A stretch of 64,000 nt of DNA, from NCBI RefSeq assembly GCF_004023625.1, contig NZ_ML137711.1, forward strand, positions 62,001-126,000. Reading direction: 5' to 3'. This document shows positions 52,558 to 61,108 of the stretch, in pieces. The notes beneath the pieces are model-generated. The model was not told the DNA's origin and did not search any database. It saw nothing but the letters and a program-made list of their open reading frames with translations. Source of the stretch: Streptomyces cavernae (GTDB lineage: Bacteria; Actinomycetota; Actinomycetes; Streptomycetales; Streptomycetaceae). The translations under genes were made by a program, and so were the position numbers. Positions within the stretch are counted from its first letter, which is position 1. Every line of letters begins with the position of its first letter.

Positions 52558-53388
52558 ATGACGGACGCAAGCGCCCTGCCCGGCCAGCCCCGTGGCGGGG
52601 TCCTGTCCGGCCCCGCCACCGTGCGTGCCGTGAACGTGCTGGCTCCCAACCCGTCGGTGATGACCCTCGACGGCACCAACACCTGGATCGTCGCCGAGCC
52701 CGACTCCGAACTCGCCGTGGTGATCGACCCCGGACCGCTCGACGAAGCCCATCTGCGCAACGTGGTGGAGACGGCCGAGAAGACGGGCAGGCGGATCGCG
52801 CTGACCCTCCTCACACACGGGCATCCGGACCACGCCGAGGGCGCCGTGCGGTTCGCCGAGCTCACGGGGACGAAGGTACGGGCCCTCGACCCGGTGCTGC
52901 GGCTCGGTGACGAGGGACTGGGCGCGGGTGATGTGATCACGACGGGTGGCCTGGAGCTGCGTGTCGTACCGACGCCCGGGCACACCGCGGACTCGCTCTG
53001 CTTCCATCTGCCGGCCGACGGAGCCGTACTGACCGGGGACACGATCCTGGGGCGCGGCACCACGGTCGTGGCGCACCCGGACGGGCGGCTGGGCGACTAC
53101 CTCGACTCCCTGCGCCGACTGCGCTCCCTCAGCGTCGACGACGGGGTCCACACCGTGCTGCCCGGCCACGGACCCGTCCTGGAGGACGCCCAGGGGGCGG
53201 TGGAGTTCTATCTGGCCCATCGCGCCAACCGTCTCGCCCAGGTCGAGACGGCCGTCGAGAACGGTTACCGCACCTCCGCCGAGGTGGTCGCCCACGTCTA
53301 CGCGGACGTCGACCGTTCGCTGTGGCCGGCGGCCGAGCTGTCCGTGCGGGCGCAGCTGGACTATCTACGGGAGCACGGGCTGATCTGA
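52558..53388 (+). CDS. MBL-fold metallo-hydrolase
   Basis: 276 residues. The metallo-beta-lactamase signature THGHPDHAEGAVRF supplies the first zinc ligands (HxHxDH). It is followed by PTPGHTADSLCFHL, LTGDTILGRGTTVV (metal Asp) and LPGHGPVLEDAQGAVEFYLAHR, which match the LACTB2/glyoxalase-II-like branch with a C-terminal helical region (HVYADVDRSLWPAAELSVRAQLDYL). A thioester or RNA substrate is possible. It starts 37 bp after the NUDIX gene, so the two are probably one operon. Confidence 0.9.
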   Translation: MTDASALPGQPRGGVLSGPATVRAVNVLAPNPSVMTLDGTNTWIVAEPDSELAVVIDPGPLDEAHLRNVVETAEKTGRRIALTLLTHGHPDHAEGAVRFAELTGTKVRALDPVLRLGDEGLGAGDVITTGGLELRVVPTPGHTADSLCFHLPADGAVLTGDTILGRGTTVVAHPDGRLGDYLDSLRRLRSLSVDDGVHTVLPGHGPVLEDAQGAVEFYLAHRANRLAQVETAVENGYRTSAEVVAHVYADVDRSLWPAAELSVRAQLDYLREHGLI

Positions 53389-53490
53389 CACAGACACGGA
53401 CCTCGGCTGATCCGCTCCCTGAACAGGGATCGATCTACCTGAATACGGGGTGATCTACGGGAACACGGGTTGATCCACGGGAGCAAGGGT
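53361..53490. repeat. 20-bp tandem units derived from the end of the metallo-hydrolase gene
   Basis: The last codons (CTATCTACGGGAGCACGGGC, 53361-53380) reappear after the stop as three adjacent 20-bp variants at 53431-53450, 53451-53470 (TGATCTACGGGAACACGGGT) and 53471-53490 (TGATCCACGGGAGCAAGGGT). Confidence 0.7.
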
Positions 53491-53552
53491 GATCCGAGGC
53501 GCCGGCGGCGCGAGGCGCGGTGGCACCGGTCAAAGCCCGCTGAGGCGTCCCG

Positions 53553-54368
53553 TCAGGGCCGTGGCGCTTTGACGCCGTGCACGCGCGCGTACTCCTCCGC
53601 GAGCCACGGGGCCAGGTCGTCGACGTAGGAGCGCAGGACGGCCGGATCGTCCGTCGGCTCGTACGAGACCTCGACCGCGGCCCGCATCTGGGGCGCCCGC
53701 TCCGGGTAGTACCGTGCGAACGCCTCGGCCATCTCGGCGAGGTCGCTGGTCCAGCCGTGCCAGCGGGGCATGACGAGCGTGAATCCGGTACGGACGAGAT
53801 GGCGGGCCACACGGCGGACGAGGGCGCGCCGGGCGTCCTCCGTGGCCGCTACGGAGGCCTCTTCCCGCCAGCGGGCCAGCAGCAGGGCCAGGTCGCCGTT
53901 CGTCTCGCGGGCGAGCAGGGTGTCGGGGCGGTAGCGCGGCAGGTCCTCGGCCAGGTCCTCGCCCAGCAGCGGCGTGCACAGGCACGCCACGAACCACCCC
54001 AGGTCGTACCGCTCGGCCTCGCTCAGCAGCCGCCGCCGGCTGTAGAGCAGCGTCCCGACTCCGTCGATCTCCGGGAACTCCTTGTCGAGGGCCTCTCCGA
54101 GCGTCCGCGCCTCGGCGCGGTCGGCGTCGGTGGGTTCCTCGCGCAGTGCCAGGAGCAGATCGAGGCCGCTGCGGCCCACGCGCGCGGTGCCGCGCGGAAC
54201 GGAACCGTAGAGGTAGCCGCTCGTCATGCGCGCCCCGAAGACATCGATCAGCCGGTCCCGCGCGGCGGCCACCACCGGCCGGAACGCGTACGGGACCTTG
54301 CCCAGTGAGCCCTCGGGGACGATGTACCCCTGGCTGTCGAGCCCTTTGTGCTGCCCTGTGGTGGCCAT
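53553..54368 (-). CDS. nucleotidyltransferase-like protein
   Basis: 271 residues. The N-terminal half resembles the polymerase-beta NTase fold with the motif GSVPRGTARVGRSGLDLLL around residues 55-73. The usual form is GSxPRG...SDxDLLL; here Gly replaces the first of the two catalytic Asp, so catalysis may be impaired or the residue elsewhere. The C-terminal half is helical (LARWREEASVAATEDARRALVRRVARHLVRTGFTLV), as in aminoglycoside-nucleotidyltransferase-like or HI0074-type partners. The substrate is unknown. Conserved in Streptomyces between the MBL and crp genes. Confidence 0.75.
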   Translation of the reverse strand: MATTGQHKGLDSQGYIVPEGSLGKVPYAFRPVVAAARDRLIDVFGARMTSGYLYGSVPRGTARVGRSGLDLLLALREEPTDADRAEARTLGEALDKEFPEIDGVGTLLYSRRRLLSEAERYDLGWFVACLCTPLLGEDLAEDLPRYRPDTLLARETNGDLALLLARWREEASVAATEDARRALVRRVARHLVRTGFTLVMPRWHGWTSDLAEMAEAFARYYPERAPQMRAAVEVSYEPTDDPAVLRSYVDDLAPWLAEEYARVHGVKAPRP

Positions 54369-54443
54369 GTGCCAACTGTGCCGTGAAAGAGACGGCCCGG
54401 GGAGCCGATTTCATCACGTGACCCGCACATACATTCCACAACC

Positions 54444-54471
54444 GCGGACGAGGCCCGCGGGCCTCGTCCGC
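54444..54471. terminator. 28-nt perfect palindrome downstream of crp
   Basis: GCGGACGAGGCCCG followed by its exact complement CGGGCCTCGTCCGC, a GC-rich cruciform-type terminator between crp and the nucleotidyltransferase gene. Confidence 0.6.
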
Positions 54472-54479
54472 TCATGGCG

Positions 54480-54511
54480 ATGGGGCCTGCCTCCGGGGAG
54501 GCGGGCCCCAT
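54480..54511. terminator. second hairpin downstream of crp
   Basis: ATGGGGCCTGCCTCC and GGAGGCGGGCCCCAT form a 15-bp stem with one G-T pair around a 2-nt loop, 8 bp after the first palindrome and about 88 bp after the crp stop. A tandem terminator is likely. Confidence 0.6.
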
Positions 54512-54598
54512 GCGCGCGTGTGTCCGTCTGTGATTGCCCCGGCGATTCTCGCCGGCAGCGGTTTGCGTCAGGTGCCTTACGCCGGGGAGCGGTTCACG

Positions 54599-55273
54599 TC
54601 AGCGCGAACGCTTGGCGAGGCGCTCCACGTCCAGCAGGATCACGGCGCGGGCCTCCAGACGCAGCCAGCCACGGCCGGCGAAGTCCGCGAGAGCTTTGTT
54701 GACCGTCTCACGGGACGCGCCGACCAGCTGGGCCAGCTCCTCCTGTGTGAGGTCGTGCACCACGTGGATGCCCTCCTCCGACTGCACACCGAAGCGTCGC
54801 GAGAGGTCCAGCAGCGCGCGTGCGACACGGCCGGGGACGTCCGAGAAGACCAGGTCGGACATCTGGTCGTTGGTCTTGCGCAGGCGCCGGGCGACTGCGC
54901 GCAGCAGCGCGGCGGCCACCTCGGGGCGGGCGTTCAACCACGGCTGGAGGTCGCCGTGGCCCAGGCCCAGCAGCTTGACCTCGGTCAGCGCGGTGGCCGT
55001 GGCCGTCCGCGGACCCGGGTCGAACAGCGACAGCTCGCCGATCAGTTCGCCGGGACCGAGCACCGCCAACATGTTCTCGCGGCCATCGGGGGACGTGCGG
55101 TGGAGCTTGACCTTGCCTTCGGTGACCACGTAGAGGCGGTCACCCGGGTCACCCTCGTGAAACAGCGCGTCGCCGCGCGCGAGGGTGACCTCACTCATGG
55201 AGGCGCGGAGCTCCGCGGCCTGCTCGTCATCGAGCGCCGCGAAGAGCGGGGCGCGCCGCAGAACGTCGTCCAC
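54599..55273 (-). CDS. crp: Crp/Fnr-family transcriptional regulator (Crp)
   Basis: 224 residues, ATG at 55273. The cyclic-nucleotide-binding domain (about 1-120) has LFHEGDPGDRLYVVTEGKVKLHR, AVLGPGELIGELSLFDPGPRTATATALTEV with the phosphate-binding Gly-Glu-Leu-Ser and Arg-Thr. The C-terminal helix-turn-helix is VVHDLTQEELAQLVGASRETVNKALADFAGRGWLRLE. This is the Streptomyces Crp (SCO3571-type, from memory), a global regulator of germination and of secondary metabolism. It is divergent from nth. Confidence 0.92.
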   Translation of the reverse strand: MDDVLRRAPLFAALDDEQAAELRASMSEVTLARGDALFHEGDPGDRLYVVTEGKVKLHRTSPDGRENMLAVLGPGELIGELSLFDPGPRTATATALTEVKLLGLGHGDLQPWLNARPEVAAALLRAVARRLRKTNDQMSDLVFSDVPGRVARALLDLSRRFGVQSEEGIHVVHDLTQEELAQLVGASRETVNKALADFAGRGWLRLEARAVILLDVERLAKRSR

Positions 55274-55455
55274 GAGTTCTCTCCTTGTCGACCTGCATCA
55301 GGGGACCGTGTTCCCCATCATGCCGGACGGGTCAAACAGTGTGATCTGTCACAAGGATGCCGCACAGGTGTGCCTCTGGATGCCGCAGGGGGCCAATTGG
55401 AGGCCGATCTTCAGGGTACGGGGCGGATGTCGGTGGCGGGCTTTAGGCTGGCCGG

Positions 55456-56754
55456 GTGTCCAAAACGCCGGTGAGAGCACAGGCCAAGGGGGCTGGGCGG
55501 GTGGTTGTACGTCGCGATTCCGCTGTGGGCGAACAGTCCTCTGCCGCAGCAAAGAAAACGACAAAGACGACAAAGTCGGCGGGTGTGAACAGGGCCGTGG
55601 GTGTGAAGAAGAGGACGGCGAAGAACGCCGAGTCCACTTCGTCGGCGAGCAAGGCTCCGGCGGAGGCGGGCGAGGCGGAGGAGACAGGCGAGGCGGAGGA
55701 GACGGGCGAGGCGGAGGAGACGGGCGCGGGGGAGACGGGCGCGGCTGACACGACGGGCGCCGGGACCGCGACGGCTGCCGCCGCGAAGAAGGCCGCCACT
55801 GCGAAGAAGACCGCCGCGACCGCCGGCAAGAAGACCACCGCAGCGAAGAGGGTCGCAGCGACCGCCGCCAAGAAAGCCGCCGCAGCGAAGAAGACCGCCG
55901 CGACCGCCGCCAAGAAGACCACCGCCGCGAAGAAGACCACGTCCGCCCAGGCGCCCGCCAAGAAGTCCGAGTCCCGGGCCGCTCTGGTGCGTCGCGCCCG
56001 CCGGATCAACCGCGAACTCGCCGAGGTCTATCCCTACGCGCATCCCGAACTGGACTTCGAGAACCCCTTCCAGCTCCTCATCGCCACCGTGCTCTCGGCG
56101 CAGACCACCGACCTCCGGGTGAACCAGACGACTCCGGCGCTCTTCGCCAGGTACCCCACCCCGGAGGACCTGGCCGCGGCCAACCCCGAAGAGGTCGAGG
56201 AGATCCTCCGGCCGTGCGGGTTCTTCCGGGCCAAGACCAAGTCGGTGATAGGCCTCTCGCGGGCCCTGCGGGACGACTTCGACGGTGAAGTCCCGGGCAG
56301 GCTGGAGGACTTGGGCAAGCTGCCCGGTGTCGGCCGCAAGACCGCCTTCGTGGTGCTGGGCAACGCCTTCGGGCGGCCCGGGATCACCGTGGACACCCAC
56401 TTCGGACGGCTGGTCCGCCGATGGCAGTGGACCGAGGAGACCGACCCGGACAAGGTCGAGGCGGAGATCGGCGCGCTCTTCCCGAAGAGCGACTGGACGA
56501 TGCTCTCGCACCATGTGATCTTCCACGGCCGTCGCATCTGCCACGCCCGCAAGCCCGCGTGCGGCGCCTGCCCCATCGCCCCGCTCTGTCCGGCGTACGG
56601 CGAGGGCGAGACGGACCCGGAGAAGGCCAGGAAGCTGCTCAAGTACGAAAAGGGCGGCTTTCCTGGACAGCGTCTGAAGCCCCCGACGGCGTATCTGGAC
56701 GCGGGCGGCATCCCGGCCCCGCCGCTGGGCGTGCCCCCGCAGGGCGCCGCATGA
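55456..56754 (+). CDS. nth: endonuclease III with long Lys/Ala-rich histone-like N-terminal tail
   Basis: 432 residues from a GTG. The C-terminal roughly 250 residues are a complete Nth glycosylase/AP lyase: helix-hairpin-helix [13 protein letters not shown] with catalytic Lys, [11 protein letters not shown] with catalytic Asp, and the [4Fe-4S] ligands CX6CX2CX5C in [17 protein letters not shown]. The first about 180 residues are unusual: an acidic three-fold [13 protein letters not shown] repeat, then repeated [17 protein letters not shown] units like histone H1 or bacterial Hlp/HupS tails. The tail probably binds DNA non-specifically. A later start inside the tail cannot be excluded. It excises oxidised pyrimidines in base-excision repair. 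Confidence 0.88.
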   Translation: MSKTPVRAQAKGAGRVVVRRDSAVGEQSSAAAKKTTKTTKSAGVNRAVGVKKRTAKNAESTSSASKAPAEAGEAEETGEAEETGEAEETGAGETGAADTTGAGTATAAAAKKAATAKKTAATAGKKTTAAKRVAATAAKKAAAAKKTAATAAKKTTAAKKTTSAQAPAKKSESRAALVRRARRINRELAEVYPYAHPELDFENPFQLLIATVLSAQTTDLRVNQTTPALFARYPTPEDLAAANPEEVEEILRPCGFFRAKTKSVIGLSRALRDDFDGEVPGRLEDLGKLPGVGRKTAFVVLGNAFGRPGITVDTHFGRLVRRWQWTEETDPDKVEAEIGALFPKSDWTMLSHHVIFHGRRICHARKPACGACPIAPLCPAYGEGETDPEKARKLLKYEKGGFPGQRLKPPTAYLDAGGIPAPPLGVPPQGAA

Positions 56755-56884
56755 GCCGTCGGCCCGACCAGCGCGGGCACGGTTCCGCGCGCCCCGGAGG
56801 CCCCGTCAGGAGCCACCGCGGATCGCGTCGCCCGGAACGATCGACGGGTCCGCACGCGTTGGGCTCAGAGGAACGGGGGTGGCG

Positions 56885-58003
56885 ATGACCAACGCGAGCA
56901 ACACGCACCGCAGGAACGACGGCCGCGGCACGCGCGACGGACGAGGGCCGTACGACGGCCGTGGCACCGCGGTGGACCACCCCTCGCACGACGGCCGTGG
57001 AACCATCGCCGGACATCCCCCACCCGGCGGCCGTGGAAGAAGCGGCGACAACCCCCCGCCCGGCGGCCCTGGTATCACTGGCGGCCACCCTCCGCACGAC
57101 AACGGACGAGCCATGCCCGACGCCCAGGCCCCACACGGCGGAGAACAGCAGCCCGGATTCCCGGGGGAGGGCGGGCAAGTGCCCTACGACAACGGCGGAC
57201 GTGCCGCCCACGGAGCGCAGGAACGGGCACAGGCACAGGAACGACCACAGCCACAGGCGCGACCACAGGCCCAGGCGCGACCAGAGGCGCAGGTACAGGA
57301 ACGACCACAAGCACAGACGCAGCTCTCCCCCGACGACCGGCCGGTCATCAGTCCGGAGGGTCTGCCCGGCTGGCTGGAACCGGTCCTGCGGGCCGCCGAG
57401 ACCGTCGAGCCGCTGCAGCTCAGCCGTTTCCTTCCGCCGTCGGACGGCGGCGGGCGGCAGTCCGCCGTGCTCATCCTCTTCGGAGAGGGTGAACACGGCC
57501 CCGAGCTGCTGCTCATGGAGCGCGCCGGCTCCCTCCGGTCGCACGCCGGGCAGCCCGCGTTCCCCGGCGGTGCCCTGGACCCCGAGGACGGTGATCCGGC
57601 CACCGACGGCCCCTTGCGCGCCGCCCTGCGCGAGGCCCAGGAGGAGACGGGTCTCGAACCGGGCGGGGTGCAGCTCTTCGGTGTCCTGCCCAAGCTCTAC
57701 ATCCCGGTGAGCGGCTTCGTGGTCACCCCGGTGCTGGGCTGGTGGCGGGACCCGTCACCGGTGGGGGCGGTGGATCCGAACGAGACGGCGAGGGTCTTCA
57801 CCGTCCCCGTGGCGGATCTCACGGACCCGGCCAACCGCGCCACCGCCCTGCACCCGAGCGGTCACAAAGGTCCGGCATTCCTGGTCGAATCCACCCTGGT
57901 GTGGGGATTCACCGCGGGTGTGATCGACCGGCTCCTGCACTACGCGGGGTGGGAGCGCCCCTGGGACCGTACGAAGCAGGTCCCGCTCGACAGGCGCGCA
58001 TGA
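56885..58003 (+). CDS. NUDIX hydrolase, CoA pyrophosphatase type, with disordered N-terminal extension
   Basis: 372 residues from the ATG at 56885 (GTG at 56879 is an alternative). Residues 1-150 are low complexity: DGRGT repeats, PPPGG units and an Ala-Gln-Pro-Arg repeat (QARPQAQARPEAQVQERPQ). The NUDIX domain follows: LLMERAGSLRSHAGQPAFPGGALDPEDGDP and REAQEETGLEPGG, with the SHAGQ-FPGG layout of CoA diphosphatases (NudL/PCD1). These cleave CoA to 3',5'-ADP and phosphopantetheine. It ends 4 bp before the next gene, so the two are likely co-transcribed. Confidence 0.85.
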   Translation: MTNASNTHRRNDGRGTRDGRGPYDGRGTAVDHPSHDGRGTIAGHPPPGGRGRSGDNPPPGGPGITGGHPPHDNGRAMPDAQAPHGGEQQPGFPGEGGQVPYDNGGRAAHGAQERAQAQERPQPQARPQAQARPEAQVQERPQAQTQLSPDDRPVISPEGLPGWLEPVLRAAETVEPLQLSRFLPPSDGGGRQSAVLILFGEGEHGPELLLMERAGSLRSHAGQPAFPGGALDPEDGDPATDGPLRAALREAQEETGLEPGGVQLFGVLPKLYIPVSGFVVTPVLGWWRDPSPVGAVDPNETARVFTVPVADLTDPANRATALHPSGHKGPAFLVESTLVWGFTAGVIDRLLHYAGWERPWDRTKQVPLDRRA

Positions 58004-58007
58004 CAGG

Positions 58008-59216
58008 GTGGCCTCCGTGAATGTGCTGGACATCCTGTTGTTGGTCGCTGCTGTGTGGTTCGCGATCGTGGGCTATCGCCAGGGCTTCGTCGTCGGCATC
58101 CTGTCGGTGATCGGTTTCCTGGGCGGCGGACTCGTGGCGGTCTACGTATTGCCCGTCGTCTGGGACGCCCTGACCGACAACGCGGAGGTCAGCACGACAG
58201 CCGCGGTCGTAGCGGTCGTCGTCGTGATCGTCTGTGCCTCGGTCGGCCAGGCCCTGACCACCCACCTCGGCAACAAGCTGCGCCGCTACATCACCTGGTC
58301 GCCGGCCCGCGCCCTGGACGCCACCGGCGGCGCCCTGGTGAACGTCGTCGCGATGTTGTTGGTGGCCTGGCTGATCGGCTCCGCCCTCGCACAGACCACG
58401 CTGCCGACGCTGGGCAAGGAGGTCCGCAGCTCCAAGGTGCTGCTGGGTGTGGCGGAGGCACTGCCCAACCAGGCCGACACCTGGTTCAAGGACTTCACCT
58501 CGGTCCTCGCGCAGAACGGCTTCCCGCAGGTCTTCAGCCCGTTCTCGGACGAGCCGATCACCAACGTCCAGCCGCCCGACCCGGCCCTCGCCAGCAGCCC
58601 CGTCGTAACGCGTGCCAAGCGCTCCATCGTCAAGGTGATGGGTACGGCCCAGAGCTGCGGCAAGGTCCTCGAAGGCACCGGCTTCGTCTTCGACAACCGG
58701 CGCGTGATGACCAACGCACACGTGGTCGGCGGCGTCGACGAGCCCACCGTCCAGATAGGTGGCGTGGGCAAGAAGTACGACGCCACGGTGGTGCTCTACG
58801 ACTGGGAGCGCGACATCGCGGTCCTCGACGTGCCGGACCTGAACGCGCCCGTGCTGCAGTTCACCACCAAGGACGCGTCCACCGGTGACGGTGCGATCGT
58901 CGCCGGCTTCCCGGAGAACGGCGGGTACGACGTCCGTCCCGCGCGCGTGCGCGGCCTCATCTCGGCCAACGGACCCGACATCTACCACCGGGGCACGGTA
59001 CGCCGTGACGTCTACTCGCTGTACGCGACCGTCCGCCAGGGCAACTCGGGAGGCCCGCTGCTCACGCCCGAGGGCAGGGTGTACGGCGTGGTGTTCGCGA
59101 AGTCACTGGACGACGCCAACACCGGGTACGCGCTGACCGCGGACGAGATCCAGGAGGACATCACCAAGGGCCGCACGGCGACCCGGCAGGTGGACAGCGA
59201 CAGCTGCGCCCTTTGA
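58008..59216 (+). CDS. MarP-family membrane serine protease
   Basis: 402 residues from a GTG at 58008 (GTG at 58017 is possible). Four transmembrane helices in the first 130 residues (CvpA-like: NVLDILLLVAAVWFAIVGY, FVVGILSVIGFLGGGLVAVYVL, AAVVAVVVVIVCASVG, ALVNVVAMLLVAWLIGSAL). A trypsin-like periplasmic domain follows: His in TNAHVVGGVDEP, Asp in ERDIAVLDVP and Ser in RQGNSGGPLL. A Cys pair (AQSCGK and the terminal DSCAL) may form the regulatory disulfide known from mycobacterial MarP. In mycobacteria this protease processes a peptidoglycan hydrolase under acid stress. Confidence 0.92.
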   Translation: MASVNVLDILLLVAAVWFAIVGYRQGFVVGILSVIGFLGGGLVAVYVLPVVWDALTDNAEVSTTAAVVAVVVVIVCASVGQALTTHLGNKLRRYITWSPARALDATGGALVNVVAMLLVAWLIGSALAQTTLPTLGKEVRSSKVLLGVAEALPNQADTWFKDFTSVLAQNGFPQVFSPFSDEPITNVQPPDPALASSPVVTRAKRSIVKVMGTAQSCGKVLEGTGFVFDNRRVMTNAHVVGGVDEPTVQIGGVGKKYDATVVLYDWERDIAVLDVPDLNAPVLQFTTKDASTGDGAIVAGFPENGGYDVRPARVRGLISANGPDIYHRGTVRRDVYSLYATVRQGNSGGPLLTPEGRVYGVVFAKSLDDANTGYALTADEIQEDITKGRTATRQVDSDSCAL

Positions 59217-59606
59217 GGCTCTCGGGGATGTGTGGCCCGATGGCTGTGTGGGGCCGGACGGTTCAGGGGCGCGGGTGACGGAGCCGCGCCGAGACCCAGC
59301 GGGCCCGGCGGCGCAGAATATGCGGGATTCCCAGCCGGAGATCCTGTCCCGGCATCTGTGGGGCGCCCCTCTCGTGGGAGCCCAGCCCTGTAGCAGAGCG
59401 GCGATTGCGTGCTACGTCGTTGTAGTCGTGCGTCCAGCCCATACCCCGACGTCTGCCCGTGCCCCAAGGTCGGTAACCGCCCCGAAGGCCCTCAATCGGC
59501 CTATGCGCCAGGCAATTGGCTGTTCGTAGTACAGGTGTTCACGTTCGAATACCGGGCGCATTCATTCGGTCACCGAGCGGATGCGAACCCTTCGGGCCGG
59601 TCGGCC
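59217..59606. other. 390-bp intergenic region between convergent genes
   Basis: Separates the MarP-type protease gene (plus) from the alpha/beta hydrolase gene (minus). No coding frame, RNA gene or perfect hairpin is evident to me. Confidence 0.5.
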
Positions 59607-60557
59607 TCACCTGTCCGGTTCCGGGTCCTTCAGCCAATTCACCAGTTCGGTGGAGAAGGCCACCGGATCCTCTTCGTGCGGGAAGTGCCCGAGCCCGTCG
59701 AAGAGCCGCCAGCGGTACGGCGCCTCGACGTACTCGCCCGAGCCGGCGGAGCTGCGGGTGCGCATCACCGGGTCGAGCGAGCCGTGCAGATGCAGTGTGG
59801 GCACGCGTACGGGCAGCTTCATCCGGCGGTTGAACTGGATGCCGTCGGGCCGGGCGAGCGAGCGCACCATCCAGCGGTACGGCTCGATCGAACAGTGCGC
59901 CGTCGACGGGATGCACATCGCGCGCCGGTACGCCTCCACGGCCTCGTCGTCGGGCAGCCGCGGCCCCGACCAGTCCCGCATCAGGCGCCCCACCAGAGCC
60001 GCGTCGTCGGCGACGAGGCGCCGCTCGGGCAGCCACGGCCGCTGGAAGCCCCAGATGTAGGAGCTCGCGGCGGTCTGCCGGGCGTCGGAGAGCATCGCGG
60101 ACCGCCAGCGCCGGGGATGCGGCATGGACGTGACCACGAGACGGCGCACCAGCTTGGGGCGCATCACGGCCGCCGTCCAGGCGAGGTAGCCGCCCAGGTC
60201 GTGGCCGACGAGTGCGGCGTCCGGCTCGCCGAGGGACCGCACGACTCCAGTGATGTCGAGGGCGAGGTTCGCGGGGTCGTAGCCGCGGGGGGTGCGGTCG
60301 CTGCCGCCCACTCCGCGCAGGTCCATGGCGACCGCGCGGAAGCCCGCGTCGGCCAGCGCCACCAACTGATGGCGCCAGGTCCACCAGAACTGCGGGAAGC
60401 CGTGCAGCAGCAGTACCAGCGGGCCGTCGCCGGTCTCCGCGATGTGGAAGCGCGCGCCGTTGGCGGCGACGTCGCGGTGGATCACCTCTTTGGCGCCAGG
60501 AACGTCGAGCCGTACGACCGAAGCGGGTTGCGCGGAGGGGCTGGCGGGGTCCGTCAT
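59607..60557 (-). CDS. alpha/beta hydrolase, epoxide-hydrolase-like
   Basis: 316 residues. Oxyanion-hole HGFPQFWWTWRHQ, then the nucleophile elbow VGHDLGGYLAWTAA with Asp as nucleophile, typical of epoxide hydrolases and haloalkane dehalogenases rather than Ser esterases. RGVGGSDRTPRGYD, a cap domain with Tyr-rich segments, a late Asp (HGSLDPVMR) and the final His (GLGHFPHEEDP) complete the triad. Its ATG overlaps the stop of the upstream membrane-protein gene (ATGA), so they form one transcription unit. The natural substrate is unknown. Confidence 0.88.
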   Translation of the reverse strand: MTDPASPSAQPASVVRLDVPGAKEVIHRDVAANGARFHIAETGDGPLVLLLHGFPQFWWTWRHQLVALADAGFRAVAMDLRGVGGSDRTPRGYDPANLALDITGVVRSLGEPDAALVGHDLGGYLAWTAAVMRPKLVRRLVVTSMPHPRRWRSAMLSDARQTAASSYIWGFQRPWLPERRLVADDAALVGRLMRDWSGPRLPDDEAVEAYRRAMCIPSTAHCSIEPYRWMVRSLARPDGIQFNRRMKLPVRVPTLHLHGSLDPVMRTRSSAGSGEYVEAPYRWRLFDGLGHFPHEEDPVAFSTELVNWLKDPEPDR

Positions 60558-61042
60558 GAGGTCGAGCGTGCCACAGCTTCGATGGCGGCAGGCGCTTCGT
60601 CCCGCGGGGCGACGGGGCGGGGGTGCGGTTTGGCGTTCTGCAGTACGCCCGCGGTCTCCTTCATCGAGGAGGCGACCTTCTGCGGGCCCTTGCTCTTCTT
60701 GGCCTTCTTGGCGAAGACGACGCCGATCAGCGCGAGCACTCCGGCGACCAGCACATTGGCGGCGAAGGAGAGGAGGAAGCAGATCGCGAGGTTCCAGTCG
60801 CTCCAGGTCCTGATTCCGTAGGCCAGGGCGAAGCTCAGCATCGGCAGGGAGAAGATGAGCACCGCACCCGCGGCCGAGAACGCGCCACCGCTGACCGCGC
60901 CCCGCTTGACGTCCTGCTTGAGCTGCGCCTTCGCCAGTGCGATCTCGTCGTGCACCAGTGCGGACATCTCGGTGGTCGCCGTGGCGAACAGCTGGCCGAT
61001 GCTGCGTTCGGCGCCGACCGGGCCGCCGTCGGGTGCGCTCAT
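60554..61042 (-). CDS. phage holin family / Act_PKS-type membrane protein (DUF1469)
   Basis: 162 residues from the ATG at 61042 with AGGGAGAAG upstream. N-terminal amphipathic region (ERSIGQLFATATTEMSALVHDEIALAKAQLKQDVK) followed by two transmembrane helices (GAFSAAGAVLIFSLPMLSFALAYGI and LAICFLLSFAANVLVAGVLALIGVVFA) and a basic tail. This is the putative actinobacterial holin-X/DUF1469 family, not a lysis holin in context. It lies between nhaA and the hydrolase on the same strand. Confidence 0.85.
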   Translation of the reverse strand: MSAPDGGPVGAERSIGQLFATATTEMSALVHDEIALAKAQLKQDVKRGAVSGGAFSAAGAVLIFSLPMLSFALAYGIRTWSDWNLAICFLLSFAANVLVAGVLALIGVVFAKKAKKSKGPQKVASSMKETAGVLQNAKPHPRPVAPRDEAPAAIEAVARSTS

Positions 61043-61108
61043 CGCTTCTCCCTGTTCTGGAATGTGTTCTTGAATGTTCTTCAATTGCACTTCTGTGGAT
61101 GGGTCAGA

